A stretch of 64,000 bases of DNA from Cocos nucifera (GCA_006176705.1 QRFJ01000058.1:1422676-1486675), one strand, 5' to 3'; counted from the stretch's first letter, positions 11,166 to 22,690 are shown. Notes: generated by a model from the sequence alone, not told the origin. Program-made: numbers and translations.

Positions 11166-12665
11166 GCCGCACACATCAGTATGTACTAGGGCAAGGAGAT
11201 CTGTGGCCCTCTCCCCATGTCCAACAAAAGGGAGTTTAGTCATTTTGCCTTGAAGACAAGATTCACAAGTTGGATATGACTCAAAAGTCAATGGACTCAA
11301 TAGCCCATTTTTCTCCAATTTGTTAATCCTATCTTCTGCTATATGACCTAATCTCAGGTGCCATAGATATCTGTCGTTTGGACTATCCCTAGGTCGTTTG
11401 GCATTCACGTTTTGCTCGATAGTTAAAATAGGTACATCAATATGCAACTGATAAAGACCATTAACAAGGAAACCATTTGCAATTTTATTTCTTTCATAAA
11501 GAATGTTACAATGGTCCTTAAAGAAGGTGATCACATAACCTTCTTGTGCTAAGCATGAAACAGAAATCAAATTCCTGCTAGCTGCAGGCACATAATAACA
11601 GTCTTTTAAAACTAAGTCTAAACCAGATGGTAATCGAAGAGGGTATGTTCCCACGGCTACTGCAGCAACTCTTGCTCCATTACCGATGCGTAGGATCATG
11701 TCTCCATCCCTCAGCCTCCTGCTATCCTCAAGACCCTGCATAGAAGTGCACAGATGAGCACTAGAACCAGAGTCAAGCACCCAACTGGATGCAGAAGAAA
11801 CCGTAAGGTTAGACTCAATAACGAGCATACCTCCAGAAGGACCTTCCTTCTTGTTCTTCAGGGTGGCCAGGTAAGTAGGGCAGTTCCGCTTCCAATGGCC
11901 GTCGCTGTTGCAATGGAAACACTTTCCTTTGCCATCGACCTTCTTCTTCGGTTCTGCCTTCTTCTTCTTTGATCCTTCCACCTTTTGCTTTTTCACAGAC
12001 TTCTTTTTCTTTCCATAAGACTTTCTTTTGGAAGAAGTCCGTTCCATAGCAAGAACTGAGCCTTTAGAACCTTTCATAGAAAGCTCAGCGGTAACCAGCA
12101 TATTCATCAACTCGGCCAAGGAATTTTGAAGTTTATGCATGTGGTAATTCATGATGAATTGCCCATATGCATCAGTCAAGGATTGCAGAATAATATCGTT
12201 CTGCAGATCCAAGTCCAACTTCACACCGAGCTTCTCAAGCTCTTCCATGTCCTTGATCATTGTCAGACAGTGATCTTGGACTGACTGCCCATCACGCATC
12301 TTAGCCTTAAAAAGTCATTTTGTGACTTGATATTTGGCTGCGCGACTCTGTTCACCAAACATCTCCTGCAGGTGAGCCAACATTTGGCGAGCAGTCCCGA
12401 TATCTTCATGTTGGCGCTGGAGCTCATCAGACATCGAGCCCAACATGTAGTATCTGGCCTTATTGTCTTCGTCAATCCATTTTTCCAGAGACGCTCTCTG
12501 TTCAGTGGATGGACGAGCTGGTAAGGTGGGAGGGTCCTGGTCCAAAACATGTGTTAACTTCTCTGAACCCAAAATAATTTTGTAGTTCCTGAGCCAATCT
12601 TTATAATTGGGTCCAGTCAGTCTATGTGTGTCTAGGATACGTGCCAGTGGGTTGGACGCAGACAT
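11145..12665 (-). pseudogene. Copia A1 gag, protease and pre-integrase, one in-frame TGA
   Basis: The start chosen is ATG at 12665 (MSASNPLARIL), four bases after a candidate splice acceptor. Gag runs RLTGPNYKDWLRNYKI to LVTAELSMKGSK, then a Lys-rich basic tract and a CCHC zinc knuckle (CFHCNSDGHWKRNC, about 11880-11925). Protease follows with LDSGSSAHLC (about 11750-11779), then the pre-integrase motif YLWHLRLGH and CESCLQGKMTKLPF. A TGA at about 12317-12315 interrupts gag after VTK; reading resumes in the same frame at LFKAKMRDG. A3 has CGA (Arg) there, A2 has the same TGA. The frame is lost at 11159 by a 1-base insertion. Gag packages element RNA in cytoplasmic particles; protease cleaves the polyprotein. 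Confidence 0.85.
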
Positions 12666-14533
12666 TTTCCTGTAGAGAGTCAAAGATTCTAGTTAGATAC
12701 TGTAATTTTGACTTGACCAATTTGTTTAGGGATTTTATTTTTAAACAAATTAGCTCCCACTATTTTCTCGGATCCCTACACTCCCTCTGTAGAGATGCGA
12801 AAATCTCCACGATTGATGATTTCTAGTGGGTGGTGCGGTCTCACCAACTGACTCATCACCTCACCTAACAGTTATTGGTGATGGGTTAGCCAATGAGTGA
12901 ACAACTCTTGTTCAATGATTCTCTAATCATGGTGCACCCAAACTTGGTCTCTAATTCATGAATCTCACCGTATCCGGAATATTGATCCACTCCTTAGTTA
13001 AGTCAGACCCACCATTTGCATAGACTGGGTTCCTAATTGGGTCTCTCACCGTATCCGAAATATTGAGCCCAACTCATCCTCCAGCCCATAGCATCCAATG
13101 CCTAATAGACATGGTTGCGTCTTCCCGGTGCAACTGAGCCACTGTATCCAGCCGAGAACAATCAACCCCGGGAAGGGCCCGCACGTCTACAATGGTGGAA
13201 GACCTCGGAGACTTAATCTTTTCTTAGGGAGAATTGATTCAGGTCTCATTAAACTAGACTTGGCTTAGTCATAACAATTATGACTAACCTAGTGGCATGG
13301 GTCAGCTCGGATTATTGACCACCTCAGATCAGAACTGTGTCAACAGATATGGCCAGGTAAGTGAGACCGGTGGAAGGAATATGCCGTTAACTCGCACAAG
13401 AACGCATTCAGGTCGAGTAGCTTCCAATTAAAAACCAGTCGGTCGTCTGTGCCAAACTTACCTTAGACACCAAATTGTTGAGTCAGAACCAATTGGGTTA
13501 GCCTACAATCCAGACTCTAACCTCTGAGCCTAATTAGGTCTTGCTTGATCGTGACTCGATCTTGACCCAGACTTAATCCTATTAGGCTGGTCAATTTAAG
13601 CATTGTTGATCCCATCTAACCAACTCTTGATTCGGTTTGATCAACCGCTTAGACCTAATTGAGCTACCCAAGCCCGAACCCAGTATTATGAATATGTCTT
13701 AGATCTGAAATTCTCAATTTTAGACCTAATTAATATTCCATAAACTTAATTCTTAATTAAGTTGGGTTCATAAACAAAATATGCACAATAAATCCTAGGG
13801 TTTCAGGATCTAGGGTTTTGCAGAAAGTAAGTTTTGGGTTTCTGATTAAGGACGAACACGCAGCACCCCTACACGTCATAAGAACACCCCATCGAATGGG
13901 AAGAGAGGGCCTTTAAACCCTTCTTCGTTCTTATGACCGGACGGCCAAGAGGAACGCCTTAATCAGGAACATGTCAATACTACAAAACAGTTATAGATCT
14001 ATATCATATATCTCATATACAAATTTAGATCTAATCATGGCATATTTTGCATACATCTCATGTATCATAATCATGCATGTTTTTTCAGATCTAAATTATC
14101 TCATAATAATCTAAAAAATTAGATTTAAATTGATCTAATCAAAATAAATTCTAATCTAGACAATTATGTAGAACTATTCTACAACTAGTCTAGTCATGCA
14201 TCAATCATATCTCATATGATATTTAAAAATTAAATAATTTTTATTTGCTGTTTATCAGATGTTATTATAACACTTATAATATCAGAAAAATAGTAAATAA
14301 GAAGATCTAAAATATGATTTAATCAGATTAAATCAAAGACATGCAAAACTATTCTATAGAACTATTCTATTCTAGAACTAGTCATGCATATCTTCATGTT
14401 CTTAGATCCAAATCATTTAATTTTAATTTTTTCTGATTTCAGATCTGATCACATCTCATGTGACATCTGAAATCACTTTATTTTTCTAATTAAAATAAAA
14501 TTAAAATCAGATCTAAACAATTTTAGAACCATG
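12666..14533 (-). other. A1 untranslated leader between primer site and gag
   Basis: About 1.87 kb without a long sense ORF. Conserved in A2 (46022-47882) and in A3 (60280 to about 62120). It holds short direct repeats such as CTCACCGTATCCG(G/A)AATATTGA (two copies near 12965 and 13045) and the candidate intron 12670-13461. No host gene is seen. Confidence 0.75.
12670..13461 (-). other. Candidate leader intron of A1 (792 nt)
   Basis: On the minus strand a perfect donor AAG/GTAAGT begins at 13461. An acceptor CTCTACAG/G ends at 12670, four bases before the gag ATG (12665). A plant-like branch motif CTAAC lies about 23 bases upstream of the AG, with a pyrimidine-rich TCTTTGACTCTCTACAG between. 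A2 keeps donor, branch motif and AG with exactly the same spacing (46026-46817, 792 nt). Removal would strip nearly half of the leader. Splicing is inferred from sequence only. Confidence 0.4.
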
Positions 14534-14545
14534 GCTCTGATACCA
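14534..14545 (-). other. Primer binding site of A1 (initiator-Met tRNA)
   Basis: The minus strand reads TGGTATCAGAGC two bases after the 5' LTR. This is complementary to the 3' end of plant initiator methionine tRNA, the usual copia primer. Confidence 0.93.
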
Positions 14546-14547
14546 GT

Positions 14548-16836
14548 TGAAGGGAAATCCTGATTTCCCGGTCCAGGTTCGTCCAGATCTGATTAGATCA
14601 AGAGATATATTTCAAAAATTTTTCTCTTGATCTCAATCAGATCTTGATATGTTTCAGATCTGATTCTTATTATTTTAATAAATAAAATAAAATAAGATAA
14701 ATTAAATCAAATTTAATTTACCTGATTTGGGTAATCCTATTACCCTGTAGATGATCCTGATTGCAGCGGAAGGTTCTGGATCTTAGCCACGCAAGCGCCT
14801 GGCCTCTACCGGTATCCACTCGGGTTGGATCTGGAGATCCTCTTCTTCTCTATCACACCTCCAAAAATCAGATCTGGATCTGATCTGGAGGATCTTCAAA
14901 ACTCTTTTGAAGATCTGCAGTCGTCCTTTTGCAGCAGCGCAGCCTTCTTGCTTTTGATCGCCTTTCTTTTGATCTGAATCGCACCAACCTAAGTCCAAAA
15001 CTCTTTTGGACGTGGAGAGCAAAGGGAGGAGAAGTTATGGCATGGAGAAGGAGGGGAGAGGCAGCCTTGGGGCGTGGGAAATCTCTATTCATAATTGCAT
15101 TGGAATTAGGGTTGGGCGCAGGGTCTTATTTATAGACTAAGCTTGTGATCCAACTCCTCTTCCTCTCAACCAATCACAACCCTTTGTGAAATCAGATCTA
15201 AATCTGATTGGTTGGAATAGAGACCCCTGGATTCCTCCTTAGAGGGCGCCTAAGACCAGTCAAACTGGATTCTTAGTAGAACTCTGATTGGAATCCAAAA
15301 GGGAGGTGGAGTCCTTGTCCAACAAGGACTCCTAGGCGCCTCCTACTTGGGCTCACGCCACCCTTGGCGTGCGCCCTTCTCCTTGCCAGGTTCTGGCAGG
15401 GGGACAGGCCCCCACCAGCTCTCCAATAGGTGCATGACATGTGGTCAAAAGTCAAAGGGTGTCAATGGTCAACGTTTGACCAGTCAAAGGTAGACTTTTG
15501 ACCAAAGTCAAAGAACAAGAAATGGCAGGTGACCAAAAATGGCAGGTAATGTCTTACAAAATAAGACAACCTATTCTGACTTGGACAACCTCCAGTCAGA
15601 CCATATGAAGGCCTCTGATTGAGCACAAACTCCTTTGGCTCAGTCAGGACAACTTATTTATGATAGTAAAAGAAGAACGTTAGGTTCAATCGAGTGCTAG
15701 CACGATTTCCTTGAACCTAATTGAATCTCATTCAGATCAATTGAACTAGATCAGTTCAATTGATGATCACCAGATTCAAACCCTTGTTTGTGTGACCCAG
15801 TTAGGTTCAGTTCTGTATGGTAATGGGATATGTCATGATCTCTATCATAGACATCATCGAAACTCCTTTCGATGGATCAGAACTCTTCTGATTCGAACAG
15901 CTAGAATGATCGATCATCTAAATCATTCTAATTGCTCCCAAAATCCACCAGTGACACCTAGCAGTATATGGTGGCAACCCATCAGAGCTGAATGCGAACC
16001 TCTTGGTGCAGCTACCTGTGTGATTAAGTTCTTCTATCTTGAGCCCCGATCAGATTAGGGTTAAGGTGAACTCGTCAAACCCTAGTCTCTGTCATATGAT
16101 GTAATCATTCGATTCGAGTCCAATGTGAAAATCTAAATAGAAACTCTTTCTATTATTTCACTCTGCCATGGCCATGGGCTTTCAGGACTTGATTCTCATG
16201 ATCATCATAGGGCTACTCCTCTACCACCGAGGTAGATAGATCCCATCTTGATGCAATCCAGTTCCTACAATGAACATGCTATAGCCAACATACACCTCAG
16301 GGTTCCATATGGCTAGGAGACCGAGTAATGGTGTAGTCAAACTATAACACCCTCAAGGTGAACTGCCGATGCATCTCAGGTCAAAGAACCAGACACACTA
16401 CTGCAGCATCGAGTCAGTCATTGACGAGAAGGTAGACTTCCTAATGACTACTCGAGGTGGTCACGCTCAGTGCCCTCGTTCTCTAACGAGTACCTGTACT
16501 CTCGCTCCGGTGTCTCCACACCGTAGACTCAAGACTCATCTACTAAAGAGAAGCGATCGTACACCAACCTTCCGGATCAATCACCATCCTCGTGATGATC
16601 CTATGGTCGGGAGCTGTTTATGAGTTAATAATGATTATTCATGTCTTAAATTTTCAACTCTTGAAAATATGAATTATCATTACCATTAACTCAAAGGATG
16701 TATCACAGACACTAAATACACATGTGTGATAGAAAATAACCCATTTTATTAATTATAGTCAAAATTATAATTTTGCCCCTAGAAGTGTATTACAAGTGTC
16801 AGCCAATTCTGGCTTCTAGGGCACATATATCTAACA
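14548..16836 (-). repeat. 5' LTR of copia A1 (2289 bp)
   Basis: Complete TG...CA LTR on the minus strand, from TGTTAGATATATG at 16836 to CCCTTCA at 14548. Near-identical to 6416-8700; differences seen by eye are mostly single bases or 1-2 base indels (for example AGTGGTCAATGG against AGGGTGTCAATGG). The same hairpin and two antisense open frames (15792-16058, 16369-16623) recur. Confidence 0.94.
15127..15513 (-). promoter_or_regulatory. A1 5' LTR promoter: TATA box plus W-box cluster
   Basis: TATAAATA at 15134-15127 on the minus strand; the cluster of TTGAC/GTCAA cores lies at 15443-15513. This copy would drive A1 transcription towards gag. The start site is expected about 30 bases downstream of the TATA box, near 15095-15100. 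Confidence 0.7.
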
Positions 16837-17263
16837 ATATTTCTTAATTTTTTTGAAAAGGTTTGAACCGATTGGTTCTTTTCTTTTCTTTTTTTTGAAA
16901 ATTGCCTTCGCCTGGTTACTGTAGCGGTTCACCGTATGCCACAAAAATTTTTGATGTTAGCATGGCGTAAGCTGGGCATCAGCGGATAGTCGGTCTGACC
17001 ATGGTAGGGTCGGGCAGTCTGTTGAGCCAATTTTTCTGAGCTGGTTTGAATTGGAACGGTCATTTTTTTTTTTGAAATTCAATTTCGGACTCGTTTGAAG
17101 TCTATTTTGCTTGAAATTTGGTTTATCTGATCCAGAAAAATAAGATCTTCATATTGATCACCTTTTATCCTATATGAGATTAATAAAAGTATCAATTTCT
17201 TAAAATTAAATTAATTTATTTTATAATTTAATATTTTTATTAGTGTATTTTTACCACTTATCA
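16837..17263 (-). repeat. Athila-like 3' LTR, second segment
   Basis: Continues the Athila-like LTR after A1; aligns with about 22330-22690 (GCCTGGTTACTGTAGC and TTCGGACTCGTTTGAAG landmarks). Ends CCACTTATCA, which is TGATAAGTGG on the element strand. The purine-rich TTGGAGGATG just before it on the minus strand (17264-17273) is the likely polypurine tract. The first ~90 bases, including a T-rich run, have no good match in the other LTR. Confidence 0.82.
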
Positions 17264-18330
17264 CATCCTCCAACTTAGTCATTGCTAGTCCCTTAGCAAT
17301 GCTTTATTTAATACTATGTTTCAATAAGATCATCCATCATAAAGATAAATCTAGAGTTAAAAGTCAAAAAATTTAGAAAATATCACTAACTAAGCATTGA
17401 GCTTCAGAAGCAAATTTTACAGTCTGTACAATTAAAAACTTTCTTAGAGTACATCAAAGATTTATAGCACTTGTATTCGTGATGACTAACTTAGCATTTT
17501 AGTGTTAATTTAAAGGACAAAAGTATCCTCTCTTATCACCTATTTTGGTTAATTTTCTATACATTTCCAATTTTATACTCATGAATTAATGTTGTTTCCA
17601 CACTGCCTCATTTTTTTTTTCTGTACTAAGCATCCTAGCCATCGCTCCACTGTTTTACGTAAATTTTCATACTTGATCTTAGTGCAGAGACCCAGTTACT
17701 AGGCTTTAGGTAATCCACATATACTCTATCTTTTGTACTTTATTTTTAGGTAGGTAGCTCTTTTCTTAAATTCAAATTTTTTTTATTAGAATATATATTA
17801 ATTATCAATTTTTGATGATAATTGAATCCTCAGTTGGCCATATAATCGATACCTACTTTGCCTTGCTAGTGTACATGTACAATTAGAAGTACTAATAGTC
17901 TTTTGATGACCTTAGTAGGCTGCTAAAAGTCTGATCAACTAATTTACTTCTTTAACTCATTACATTCATTAGTGGATACTTCTATCTTTTATCATTTATC
18001 TAGTCTATCTTGCTCAAGATTTTCTTTTTGTCACATGATTTAAATATTTTTTTTACCCCCAACTTATTCTACATTATCTCAAAGGAGAAAGAAAAAGTAA
18101 AGGTACAATAAAGAACAAGAAGGAATACACCTGATTTGGTTCAGTCTGGTTCTTTGAAGCTTTGAAATTTGGCTTGAGATCTCATTGATTTTTCTCTACA
18201 AAATTAAAAATACACACCAAAGCAGTAAAAGAGCAACAATAGATTACTGAAAATAAGAAAAAAGAAAAATAATCAAAACTAAAAAGAAAAGAAATAACCT
18301 ATCTAGTAAGTTCTGATTTATAGTCTTCAG
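17264..18330 (-). other. Athila-like interior, noncoding 3' part
   Basis: AT-rich stretch of about 1.07 kb between the end of protease-linked coding text and the LTR. I find no RT, RNase H or integrase motif and no long open frame on either strand. In full Athila elements this place would be occupied by several kilobases of pol and an env-like region. Confidence 0.65.
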
Positions 18331-19417
18331 CTTGACTTTCTTTGAATTCTGGGCTGAATCAATCTGATGCCACTTCAATTAGAATACTTTCATGTTTGGT
18401 CGAGCCCTCTTTCAATTAGACATTGCTAGCTTTCATAGTCTCAAACCTATTTTCTATAGAATTCTCATATACTGAATTGTCAATAATATTAATTAGAAAA
18501 TAAGTTTGATTATCATTAGGATGGTTAGTATCTTTAAAAACATTAAAAGTAACTTATTCATCTTGAACTCTAAGAATTAATTTTTCTTATTGAACATCTA
18601 TTAAAGCTCCTCTGGTAGCTAAAAAGGATCTCCCTAAGATAAGGGGTATATCATAGTCTTCTTCCATATCAAGAACAATAAAATCAACAGAGAAAATAAA
18701 CTTGTTTACCTTTACCAAGACATCCTCCACTATACCTCTTGGATATTTGATGGATCTGTCGGCTAATTGAAGAGTAATGGTGGTAGGCTTCGATTCTCCT
18801 AGACCCAGCTTCCTAAAAATAGAAAAAAGCATGAGATTAATACTTGCTCCTAAATCACATAAAACTTTATCAAAACTACAATCACCAATAATGCAAGTAA
18901 TAGTAAAACTCCCTGGATCTTTTAGCTTCTGTGATAATTTATTTTGAAGTATTGCTGAACATTCTTCATTCAAATTTAATCTCTCATGCTCCTTCAGCTT
19001 TTTCTTATTTGTTAGAATTTTTTTGAGAAACTTGGCATACCTAGGCATTTGAGTGATAGCATCTACAAAAGAAATATTAATATGTAAATTTTTTAAAATT
19101 TTAAAAAAGTTAGAAAATTTCTTATCTGGATGTTGTATTTGTCTCTCTAAGAATGGTAGTGGTGGCACGTAGGGCTTTACATTTGGATCGACAAATTATA
19201 TACCTGAAGACCATCCATCTGCTAGTTGTTTTGGTGATTGACGAATTTTAGTTGATAGTTTCTTATTTATAATTAGCTCTTCAGTCTCTTTCTTCTGATG
19301 TGGCTCCTTTAACTTTTTACCACTTCTTAGGATGATAGCATTGACTTGCTCCCTTGGATTGGTCTCCATGTTGCTAGGCAAGGATCCCTGAGGTCTCTCG
19401 GAGATTATCTTAGCCAT
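18331..19417 (-). pseudogene. Athila-like gag C-terminus and aspartic protease
   Basis: 19417-19196 contains the gag tail (QVNAIILRSGKKLKEP, a typical Athila block). One TAA near 19195 interrupts the frame, which then stays open from 19194 to 18587. Key motifs are PFLERQIQHPDKKF, NEECSAILQNKLSQKLKDPG, the protease active site LCDLGASINLM (about 18828-18860) and PLILGRSFLATRGALIDVQ, the usual Athila protease end. Decayed coding text (TFNVFKDTNHP) continues to about 18330 and then stops before any RT. Length and order agree with an Athila gag-protease ORF lacking pol. Confidence 0.85.
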
Positions 19418-19419
19418 TT

Positions 19420-20622
19420 AACCTATTTGCATCTCCAAGTTTCGAATTGCTGCTGTTTGGTCCTGCCTAAGCTTGGCTTCCAAATTTTTTATAGTTGCTT
19501 CTTGGTTTTGCATGAATTTGACCATTAGCTCCTACATGTTGGACTTCTTTTCAGGTACTTAGAACCTTGGGGGTGGCTGTTATGCTGCATTTTGATTGCT
19601 CCATGAGAAATTTGGATGCTACCTCCACCCTTGATTGTATGTGTTAGAGTAGGAATTATTTTGTTGCGGCCTAAAAAAATTACCAACATAATTAACTATA
19701 TCAGTTGCTTTAGCAAAAGGATTATCTGTCTGACAGTTGCTTGTATCGTGTCCTCCTCCACATAGGTCATAAGTGATGCTCTGAACATGCATAGCTATTC
19801 CCTTCAAGTTGTTGATTTTGGCTCTAAGGGCTGCAATTTCAGCTAGTAAGGTTGGCACGCAATCTACTCCTTGCATAGCTGCTTGTCTTTTCGGCATCAT
19901 GCATTCTATTTGCTACTGATAGCTATTTGATGCCATCTCATCAATCAAATCAAAGGCTTCTTCCTTTATTTTTTGGTTAATAGTTCCTCCTGCTACTGCA
20001 TCAATCATAGAATGATTAGTAGGAGATAAATAATTATAGAAAGTTTGTACCTGAAGCCATACGGGTAGTTGATGATGTGGACATCTCCTTAGCAGTTTCT
20101 TAAAATGCTCCCAAGCCTCATATAGTGTCTCCATGTCCATCTACATAAAAGAAGTGATATCATTGCGCATCTTGGTAGTCTTGGAAGGTGGAAAGTACTT
20201 GGCTAAGAATTTTTGGGCTAGGACATCCCAAGTTATGATAGAACCCATAGGAAGAGAATGAAGCCAACTTTTAGCTTTGTCCCATAAAGAGAAAGAAAAT
20301 AACCTTAATCTAATAGCATCATCCAATACTCCATTAATTTTAAAAGTATCACAAAGTTCAAGAAAGTTAGAAATTTGGACATTCGATCATCATGCATATG
20401 TCCACTGAACTGGACAGTTGATTGAATCATCTAGATCATCGCCCATTTTATTTCCAAGTTGTTTACTCGCACAGGCAGTCTCCTGATGCTCGAAGCTGCA
20501 TCGGCTATAGATAGTGTGATATAATCGTTTAATGGATGATGTGCTGCTCGAATAACTTCATGCTATCCCTCGGTCGCCATATCCAATCTCAGATTGATGT
20601 CGTTAGGATCTTCAACTGCCAT
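19420..20622 (-). pseudogene. Athila-like gag
   Basis: The likely start is ATG at 20622 (MAVEDPNDINLRLDMATEG), about 185 bases from the primer site; a TAG follows after 19 codons. Recognisable gag: IRLRLFSFSLWDKAKSWLHS and WDVLAQKFLAKYFPPSKTTK (20326-20141), then ETLYEAWEHFKKLLRRCPHH and an asparagine-rich tail (20140-19619). The zinc-knuckle-like stretch YDLCGGGHDTSNC has Tyr where the first Cys is expected. At least four in-frame stops are visible between 20622 and 19420. Gag would form the particle; this copy is not functional. Confidence 0.85.
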
Positions 20623-20805
20623 ATTTCTTTCTTGTTATAGTCTTCTGATGGTCCTTTCAATTTCTGGATCTAAAGGTAGTAAGTTAGTATGTCTAGTACA
20701 TGTTATGCACTAAATAAATTTAAAAATAAAATAAGAATAAAAATTAAAAAAATAAAATTCTAAAGTAAAGCTAGGATCAAAATTTTAATATTATTTTAGA
20801 CACAA

Positions 20806-20823
20806 TTCCTGGCAATGGTGCTA
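20806..20823 (-). other. Athila-type primer binding site (tRNA-Asp), decayed
   Basis: The minus strand reads TAGCACCATTGCCAGGAA six bases inside the 5' LTR end. It fits the Athila site complementary to Asp tRNA (TGGCGCCGTTGCCGGGGA) with G-to-A and C-to-T type changes only. Confidence 0.75.
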
Positions 20824-20829
20824 AAAACT

Positions 20830-22690
20830 TGATGCATGCTAATCTATAGCTATGGCAAGTGCACCAGTCGATCAAGTAATAAAGTAAGTGAGTAGAGTAT
20901 CATCCCTAGAGGATTGAAAAATAAGTACTAAAAAGTTCTTTCCTATGCTTTATTTAGAAGATCGATTTATGAGAATTAAAAAAATAAAGAACAAAATAAA
21001 GAAATAATTAAAAAATTATAAGAAAATAGATAGAGTGTAATTATTAGGGTTTTAAACTTAAGAGCAATAGGTTACTAAGGCAATCCGTTAACCAACTCAG
21101 TCAATACAATATTCAGGTTATTAGATTAATTTTATTTCATGTGACGATGGAGTTTTCTAGTTTATTCACTATCTTTTGGTCCAGGCATAGCAAAACTATC
21201 AATATTTATTAATTATCCTTTGGTCTAGGTATAATTTAAATAAATATCGATGCATTAAGTTTTGTGAAACCCTCTTATTAAAATATGCTGCGTCCCAAGC
21301 GTACTAAAATTTCTATATGCATATGAATTCTAATTTGATTCATAATACAAGGTATATAATCAAAAAGCAATAACATAGATGTACTTGGTCCGTATCATCT
21401 ATGTTCATCAGATCAATTAGAAGATGGCTAGTAATCTAAAAGTATTAAGATTAGATTTATATACTCATCATGAATAAAATTTAAAATCAAAAATAAATCA
21501 TACTGAATATTGCATCAAAAGAGTGGCTACACTTTAGCCTTAGTAAAAGAAAATTTAGTTCATGAGAACAAGTTCAAAAATAGCAAATAAAATAAAAAGT
21601 ATGAAAAAATTAGACTATTTATTCACTAAAATTGGTTGTCCGTTGCTCTTGGTGTGGAGAACTCGATGAAGAAGAAAGTCGCTTTGTTTACCGGTCTTCA
21701 GAAAAAGAAAAGAAGAGGAAAGAAAAATAAAAAAAAAGCCTCTTTCTCTTCTCTCCCTAAACCCCTCTCTCTTTCTCTGTTCTCTCTATTTCTCCCTATT
21801 TTCTCTTTATTTTCAACTCTCTCTTTTTTCTCTACCTCCTTTCTCGGCAACAACAGGCAGCAGGCCTTTAAATAGGCTAATCCGGATGGTCTTAGGTCAA
21901 AATCTCATTAAAATCAGGTTTAAAACTCTCAAAATAACTCAAAAAGAGCCCTGGATCAATTCTGACCGTTGGATGTCGATCAAATAGGCCAAAAACCACT
22001 CAAAAATCATTTTAAAAATCTAAATCAAGTTGAAATTAATTTGGATCATTGGATCAGCTTTGAAGATCAAATCTGGGCTATTAGATCGCACCCAAAGAAG
22101 CCTCTGATTCTTAGTTTAAAATCAGTAATGCGTCTCCACCATTGGATCTAGATCAAGAGCTGCATCTGTCGTTTGTCAGTGCTCAGATTCCCACCATTTG
22201 ATCAAATCCTAGTGAATAGCATCCATTGGATCAGGCAAAATTTTTAGAATACCCTCCATAGACTGTGCACGAGTCCAACATTGTATGGATCACCGCTTCC
22301 TTCAGCCAACTAGAGCGCGCTCGTCCCCATAAAATCTCCAAAATGCCCTCGCCTGGTTGCTGTAGCAGTCCACCGTGCACCGCAAAAAATTCTAACATTA
22401 GCATGGCATAAGCTGGGCATCAGCAGGTGGTTGGTCTGAGCGCGGTCGGGTCGGGCGGTCTGCTGAGCCGATTTGAATTAGACCGGATGGTTTTCTTTTT
22501 TGAAATTCAATTCCGGACTCGTTTGAAGTCCGTTTTGTTTGAAATTTATTTCATCTGATCCAAAAAAATATGATCTTTATATTGGTGGCCTTCTTTCCTA
22601 CATAAAATTAATAAAAATATTAATTTTTTAAAATAAATTAATTTATTTTATAATATAATACTTTTATTAATGTATTTTTACCACTTATCA
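20830..22690 (-). repeat. Athila-like 5' LTR, complete (1861 bp)
   Basis: Element-strand start TGATAAGTGG at 22690, end GCATGCATCA at 20830. Uninterrupted counterpart of 5408-6415 plus 16837-17263. Flanked at 22691-22695 by AGCTA, the target-duplication partner of AGTTA at 5403. Small open frames at 21636-21875 and 21969-22151 are not shared with the other LTR. Confidence 0.88.

Larger units (their letters stand above)
6416..16836 (-). mobile_element. Copia A1, near-complete LTR retrotransposon
   Basis: Minus-strand order from the right: 5' LTR 14548-16836, primer site, 1.9-kb leader, gag, protease, integrase, RT, RNase H, polypurine tract, 3' LTR 6416-8700. The two LTRs differ at roughly a dozen places that I noticed over 2.29 kb, so this is a recent insertion. 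Coding defects are few: one TGA in gag and short frameshifts in integrase and in the RT N-terminal region. The outer left end lacks the terminal TGAAG of the other LTR, and no 5-bp target duplication is visible (ATATT on the right, AAAAA on the left), so that edge is trimmed. Confidence 0.92.
5408..22690 (-). mobile_element. Athila-like Ty3/gypsy element with gag-protease only (TR-GAG type)
   Basis: Own sequence is 5408-6415 and 16837-22690; copia A1 sits in its 3' LTR. LTRs have perfect TGATAAGTGG...GCATGCATCA ends on the minus strand. Next to the 5' LTR is a decayed tRNA-Asp-type primer site (20806-20823), typical of Athila. The 3.57-kb interior (17264-20829) encodes gag and an aspartic protease but shows no RT, RNase H or integrase text. 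This matches the non-autonomous TR-GAG class known from plants. A target duplication (AGTTA/AGCTA) shows insertion into the Tat-like LTR as one event. Confidence 0.85.

Noticed and set aside
12665..12683. Upstream start at 12683 for copia A gag
   Set aside because: The codon there is TTG, and the proposed splice acceptor lies between it and the ATG at 12665, which begins the family-typical MSASNPLARIL.
14534..14545. TGGTATCAGAGC as part of a tRNA gene
   Set aside because: Only the 12-base complement of the initiator-Met tRNA end is present, next to LTR ends; no cloverleaf around it.
21636..21875. 79-codon open frame rich in Lys and Ser/Phe in the Athila-like LTR
   Set aside because: Produced by a purine tract followed by a CT-rich tract; the other LTR copy has different lengths of these tracts and no frame.
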